DNA of 64,000 nucleotides from Rhodopseudomonas palustris (GTDB taxonomy: Bacteria > Pseudomonadota > Alphaproteobacteria > Rhizobiales > Xanthobacteraceae). Both the position numbers and the translations under genes were made by a program. Location: contig JACRJB010000007.1 of the NCBI GenBank assembly GCA_016215605.1, positions 1-64,000 on the forward strand, read 5' to 3'. Shown one piece after another: positions 60,418-64,000 of this stretch (position 1 is its first letter; each line of letters starts with the position of its first letter). The notes beneath the pieces are model-generated. The model was not told where the DNA came from. It made no database searches and worked only from the letters and a program-made list of their open reading frames with translations.

Positions 60418-62889
60418 GTGACGGCCGTCAGGAAGAAACGGGAGGCGCTGACCACTCAGCTCTCCGCAGATCTCGCTATACTGCAACGGAAGTGGCATGC
60501 GGCGGTCCAGCCCGGACAGTCGCTGCCGAGCTATGAAGAGGTGATGCTCGGCAGTCTCGGCCGGCTCGCCGATCACATGGTGCTGCTCGAACTCGCGGGC
60601 GCGACGCCCAGCGTGTCGCGCACCGGGCGCTACGTGCAGCAATGGCTCGGCGACGATCGCTGGGACATTCCGCTCGACGCGCTGTCGCCGGACTGCGCGA
60701 TGGCGCTGGTGCAGGCGGCCTCCAGCGCGTTTCAGAACCGCCGGCCGTATCTCGGCACGGCGCATTTCGTCCGCGACGGCATCGTGCAGAAATACGTGCT
60801 GCTGGCGCTGCCGACCGCGTCGCGCTGGGGCGGCACGCTGATCGGCATCTACGTCAACGAGGACGGCTTTCGCTACAATCTGCTCGACGCGATCTTCTCC
60901 TCCACCGACGACGGCATCGTCTCGCTGACCGCGATCCGCGGCCCCGACGACCGGCCGTTCGATTTCCAGATCGTGCATCTCAACGACGGCGCCTCGGCGC
61001 TGCTGCAGCAGCCGGTCAATCGGCTGCAATGGAGCCGGCTGTCCGCCGGCAAGCACGTGCTGTGCGAACCCGAATTGGTGGCGCGGCTGCTCGCTTTGAT
61101 CGACAGGGGCGGCCAGGACACCATCGCGATCGACAGCGACGAGCGCAATCTCAGCCTCGGCGCCAATGCCTTCGGCGACATCGTCTCGCTGACGATCTCC
61201 GACATCACGTCGCTGAAGAAGCGCGAGGAATCGTTCCGGCTGCTGTTCGACGGCAATCCGATGCCGATGTGGGTGTTCGACGCGGCGACCACCGAATTCC
61301 TCAGCGTCAACGACGCCGCCGTGCAGCATTACGGCTACGATCGCGACACCTTCCTGTCCATGACGCTGCGCGAGATCTGGCCGCGCGACGAATGGGCGGC
61401 GCACAGCCAGGCGCTGCTGCAGATCGGCGACAGCTATCAGTCCGGCAGCAACTGGCGACACCTCAAGGCCGACGGCAGCGAGATCCAGGTGATGACGTTC
61501 GGCCGGCGCGTGGTGTTCGGCGGGCGCGAAGGCTTTCTCGTCGCCGTGGTCGACGTCACCGAGCGGCGCAAGGCCGAGGCCAAGATCGCCCACATGGCGC
61601 ATCACGACGGCCTCACCAATCTGCCAAACCGCGCTTTGTATCAGGAGCGGCTGCAGCAGGCGCTGGAGCAGGGCCGGGACGGTGGCGCCAGGGTCGCGGT
61701 GCTGTGCGTCGATCTCGATTTGTTCAAGAACGTCAACGACTCGTTCGGCCATCCGATGGGCGACCGGCTGCTGCGCAGCGTCGCCGACCGGCTGCGCGCG
61801 CAGGTCGGCGGCCAGGATCTGGTGGCGCGGCTCGGCGGCGATGAATTCGCCATCGTGCTGACCCAGCTCGCCTCGCCGAACGAGGCCAGCGATTTCGCCG
61901 CGCGACTGATCGAGATCGTCAGCGCGCCCTACGACATGGACGGGCTCGAAGTGGTGATCGGCGCCTCGATCGGCATCGCGCTGGCGCCGGGCGACGGCGT
62001 CGATTGCGACGGGCTGCTGCGCAATGCCGACATGGCGCTGTACCGCGCCAAGGCCGCCGGCGGCGGCTGCCATCATTTCTTCGAGAAGGAGATGGACCGC
62101 CAGGCGCAGATCCGCCGCGACATGGAGATCGACCTGCGCCACGCCTTCGCGCACGGCGAGTTCGAACTGCACTATCAGCCGCTGATCGATCTCGCCGAGG
62201 ACCGCGTCAGCGGCTTCGAAACGCTGCTGCGCTGGCGGCATCCCGAGCGCGGCATGATCTCGCCGGCCGATTTCATCCCGATCGCCGAGGACATCGGCCT
62301 GATCGTCGGGCTCGGCGAATGGGTGCTGCGCCAGGCCTGCCTCGAAGCGGCGCGCTGGCCGGAGGACATCAAGGTCGCGGTCAATCTGTCGCCGGTGCAG
62401 TTCCGCAGCCGCAATCTGGTGCAGGTGGTGATCTCGGCGCTGGCGCAGTCCGGCCTGTCGCCGCGCCGGCTCGAACTGGAAATCACCGAGTCGCTGTTTC
62501 TCGCCGACAGCGAGGCCAATCTCGCGACGCTGCATCAGCTCCGCAGCCTCGGCGTGCGGATCTCGATGGACGATTTCGGCACCGGCTATTCGAGCCTGAG
62601 CTATCTGCGCAGCTTCCCGTTCGACAAGATCAAGATCGACCGCTCGTTCGTGAAGGATCTGATCGAACGGCCGGACTGCCTCGCCATCGTCCGCGCCATC
62701 GCCGGCCTCGGCCGCAGCCTGAACATCACCACGCTCGCCGAAGGCGTCGAAACCGTCGAGCAGCTCCAGGCGCTGCGCGCCGAAGGCTGCCACGAAGTGC
62801 AAGGCTTCCTGTTCAGCCCCGCACGCCCCGCCGCCGAGATCGACGGCCTGCTGATGAAATTCGGACGGCAGGCGTCGCAGGCGGCGTGA
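60418..62889 (+). CDS. PAS-GGDEF-EAL protein (diguanylate cyclase/phosphodiesterase)
   Basis: An 823-aa c-di-GMP signalling protein. A sensory N-terminus (about 1-260) is followed by a PAS domain at about 270-390, then a GGDEF domain with the canonical motif RLGGDEF at about 470 and an EAL domain with ETLLRW at about 601 (Glu kept, second residue Thr). ELEITESLF, DDFGTGYSSLSYL and KIDRSFV are the remaining EAL motifs. Both activities are possible; net direction is unknown. It starts with GTG at 60418. No membrane anchor is seen. Confidence 0.92.
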   Translation: MTAVRKKREALTTQLSADLAILQRKWHAAVQPGQSLPSYEEVMLGSLGRLADHMVLLELAGATPSVSRTGRYVQQWLGDDRWDIPLDALSPDCAMALVQAASSAFQNRRPYLGTAHFVRDGIVQKYVLLALPTASRWGGTLIGIYVNEDGFRYNLLDAIFSSTDDGIVSLTAIRGPDDRPFDFQIVHLNDGASALLQQPVNRLQWSRLSAGKHVLCEPELVARLLALIDRGGQDTIAIDSDERNLSLGANAFGDIVSLTISDITSLKKREESFRLLFDGNPMPMWVFDAATTEFLSVNDAAVQHYGYDRDTFLSMTLREIWPRDEWAAHSQALLQIGDSYQSGSNWRHLKADGSEIQVMTFGRRVVFGGREGFLVAVVDVTERRKAEAKIAHMAHHDGLTNLPNRALYQERLQQALEQGRDGGARVAVLCVDLDLFKNVNDSFGHPMGDRLLRSVADRLRAQVGGQDLVARLGGDEFAIVLTQLASPNEASDFAARLIEIVSAPYDMDGLEVVIGASIGIALAPGDGVDCDGLLRNADMALYRAKAAGGGCHHFFEKEMDRQAQIRRDMEIDLRHAFAHGEFELHYQPLIDLAEDRVSGFETLLRWRHPERGMISPADFIPIAEDIGLIVGLGEWVLRQACLEAARWPEDIKVAVNLSPVQFRSRNLVQVVISALAQSGLSPRRLELEITESLFLADSEANLATLHQLRSLGVRISMDDFGTGYSSLSYLRSFPFDKIKIDRSFVKDLIERPDCLAIVRAIAGLGRSLNITTLAEGVETVEQLQALRAEGCHEVQGFLFSPARPAAEIDGLLMKFGRQASQAA

Positions 62890-62963
62890 GCATCCGCTTC
62901 GGCATTGGCGGCCCGGCCCTGATCGGTCTATCGTCGCGCGAGCGGTGAGGAGAGATCGCGGCG

Positions 62964-64000
62964 ATGGATCGGGCAGTTCGGCTGCTGCTGGCGTTTGTCT
63001 TGATGGCGGTGTGTTCGGCGGCCCGGGCCGAGACCCGGGTTGCGCTGGTCGTCGGCAATTCCGCCTATCGTCACGTCACCGCCCTCGACAATCCGACCAA
63101 GGATGCCGATCTGATGGTCGAGACGTTGCGGCGGCTCGGCTTCAAGCTCGTCGGCGGAGGCGCGCAGCTCGACGTCGACAAGGCCCGGTTCGACACGCTG
63201 GTGCAGCAGTTCGGCCGCGACGCCGCCGGCGCCGATGTCGGGCTGTTCTACTACGCGGGCCACGGCGTGCAGATCCGCGGCGTCAACTATCTGGTGCCGG
63301 TCGGCGCCAATCCGACGCGCGAGGCCGACGTCGATTTCCAGATGCTCGATGTCGGGCTGGTGCTGCGGCAGCTGGAGAGTGCCGGCACGCGGCTCAACAT
63401 CGTGCTGCTCGACGCCTGCCGCAACAACCCGTTCGGCGGCCGGGGCCTGCGCTCCTCCGGCGGCGGCCTGGCGCAGATGCAGGCGCCCGAGGGCACGCTG
63501 ATCTCCTACGCGACCCAGCCCGGCAACGTCGCCCAGGACGGCGACGACGGCCATAGTCCCTACACGCGGGCGCTCGCCGAGATCATGACGCGGCCGGGTC
63601 TCGACATCTTCCAGACCTTCAACCGCGTCGGGCTCGCGGTGAAGAAGGCGACCGCCAATGCCCAGCTGCCGTGGCTGTCGTCGTCGCCGATTCAGGGCGA
63701 CTTCTATTTCTCCGGCCAGGCGGCCGGTGCGGCGGCCGCGCCGACGCCTCCTCAGACGGCCGCGATCGCGCCGTCGGCACCCGTGGTTTCGTCGCCGCGG
63801 CCGGCCGAGCCGGTCACGACGACAAATCCGCCGCCGGTCTCATCGGCGCCGCAGCCGCGCCGGGGCTTCCGGGTGCTCGACAGCGTCTCCGAAGGCATCC
63901 TCAACATGCGGTCCGGACCCGGCACGGGCCATCCGATCGTCGTGGCGATTCCGGCGGGCAGCTCCGGCGCCGCCAAAGGAAATTGCCGCGCGCCGGATGA
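62964..64000 (+). CDS. Exported caspase-like (peptidase C14) protein with SH3-like tail, truncated
   Basis: A partial gene that runs off the window end (345 residues seen). A signal peptide (about 1-22) is followed by a caspase-like domain with His100 in FYYAGHGVQ and Cys152 in LLDACRNNP, the catalytic dyad of metacaspase-type peptidases. After a Pro-rich linker at about 255-305 (including TTTNPPPVSSAPQ), an SH3-like domain begins at about 310 (GILNMRSGPGTGHP). GAGGAGAG precedes the ATG. These proteins are periplasmic in rhizobia; substrates are unknown. Confidence 0.9.
   Translation, partial: MDRAVRLLLAFVLMAVCSAARAETRVALVVGNSAYRHVTALDNPTKDADLMVETLRRLGFKLVGGGAQLDVDKARFDTLVQQFGRDAAGADVGLFYYAGHGVQIRGVNYLVPVGANPTREADVDFQMLDVGLVLRQLESAGTRLNIVLLDACRNNPFGGRGLRSSGGGLAQMQAPEGTLISYATQPGNVAQDGDDGHSPYTRALAEIMTRPGLDIFQTFNRVGLAVKKATANAQLPWLSSSPIQGDFYFSGQAAGAAAAPTPPQTAAIAPSAPVVSSPRPAEPVTTTNPPPVSSAPQPRRGFRVLDSVSEGILNMRSGPGTGHPIVVAIPAGSSGAAKGNCRAPD

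Noticed and set aside
62206-62240. Degenerate EAL domain suggested by ETLLRW in place of EALLRW
   Set aside because: The catalytic Glu is kept and the downstream EITESLF, DDFGTGYSS and KIDRSF motifs are intact; ExL variants can be active.
1-64000. Insertion sequences or prophage
   Set aside because: No transposase, integrase, phage structural gene or convincing terminal inverted repeats were found; only short intergenic repeats are present.

Overview
The window is GC-rich DNA from an alphaproteobacterium, most likely of the Rhodopseudomonas/Bradyrhizobium group. This rests on gene content: an alphaproteobacterial porin with a cysteine-containing N-terminus, a BTLCP peptidase, DUF3126, PAS_5, an NDUFS6-type zinc-finger protein and a TAXI-TRAP transporter. 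Abundant palindromic intergenic repeats and two perfect CtrA boxes (TTAA-N7-TTAAC) fit as well. No rRNA, phage, transposase or CRISPR array is visible. The species and strain are inferred, not proven.

1-12.7 kb is an acyl-CoA catabolic region. Two sugar-type ABC permeases and a DenD-like dehydrogenase are followed by a classical thiolase, an AMP-forming acyl-CoA ligase, a MaoC-like hydratase (opposite strand) and a class III CoA-transferase. It ends with a coupled trio (thiolase-fold protein lacking the nucleophilic Cys, DUF35 zinc-ribbon/OB protein, NDP-forming acyl-CoA ligase) joined by ATGA overlaps. 12.7-19.1 kb holds a TAXI-TRAP importer, a stand-alone biotin carrier, an IclR regulator and an acyl-CoA carboxylase beta subunit. 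19.3-22.3 kb holds an MFS carrier, an enoyl-CoA hydratase and a TetR regulator, with a near-identical 12-bp motif at two promoters. 22.5-27.8 kb is the distal valine pathway (mmsA, isobutyryl-CoA dehydrogenase, 3-hydroxyisobutyryl-CoA hydrolase, mmsB) with a VapBC toxin-antitoxin pair in its middle. 28-33.8 kb adds another acyl-CoA ligase, an enoyl-CoA hydratase, an amidase and an M20 amidohydrolase.

34.2-45.3 kb is housekeeping and small genes: tRNA-Leu(UAA), a Fic toxin-antitoxin pair, GNAT, GT92 glycosyltransferase, FAD monooxygenase with a zinc-finger partner, alpha/beta hydrolase, cysE, gamma-carbonic anhydrase, and several short conserved or unknown proteins. 45.4-48 kb carries a porin and a MarR regulator, separated by a 528-bp intergenic region with strong dyads.

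48-64 kb is envelope and signalling: BTLCP peptidase, tandem-PilZ protein, PAS hybrid histidine kinase, Crp/Fnr regulator, PAS_5 protein, a candidate structured RNA under a CtrA box, rhomboid protease, CBS protein, patatin phospholipase, a PAS-GGDEF-EAL protein and a secreted caspase-like protein cut by the window end. Several of these are c-di-GMP related.

The best leads are the Cys-less thiolase/DUF35 pair, the CtrA-box-associated RNA candidate near 55.9 kb, VapBC inside the valine operon, and the operator-like dyads around marR, iclR and the TetR gene.
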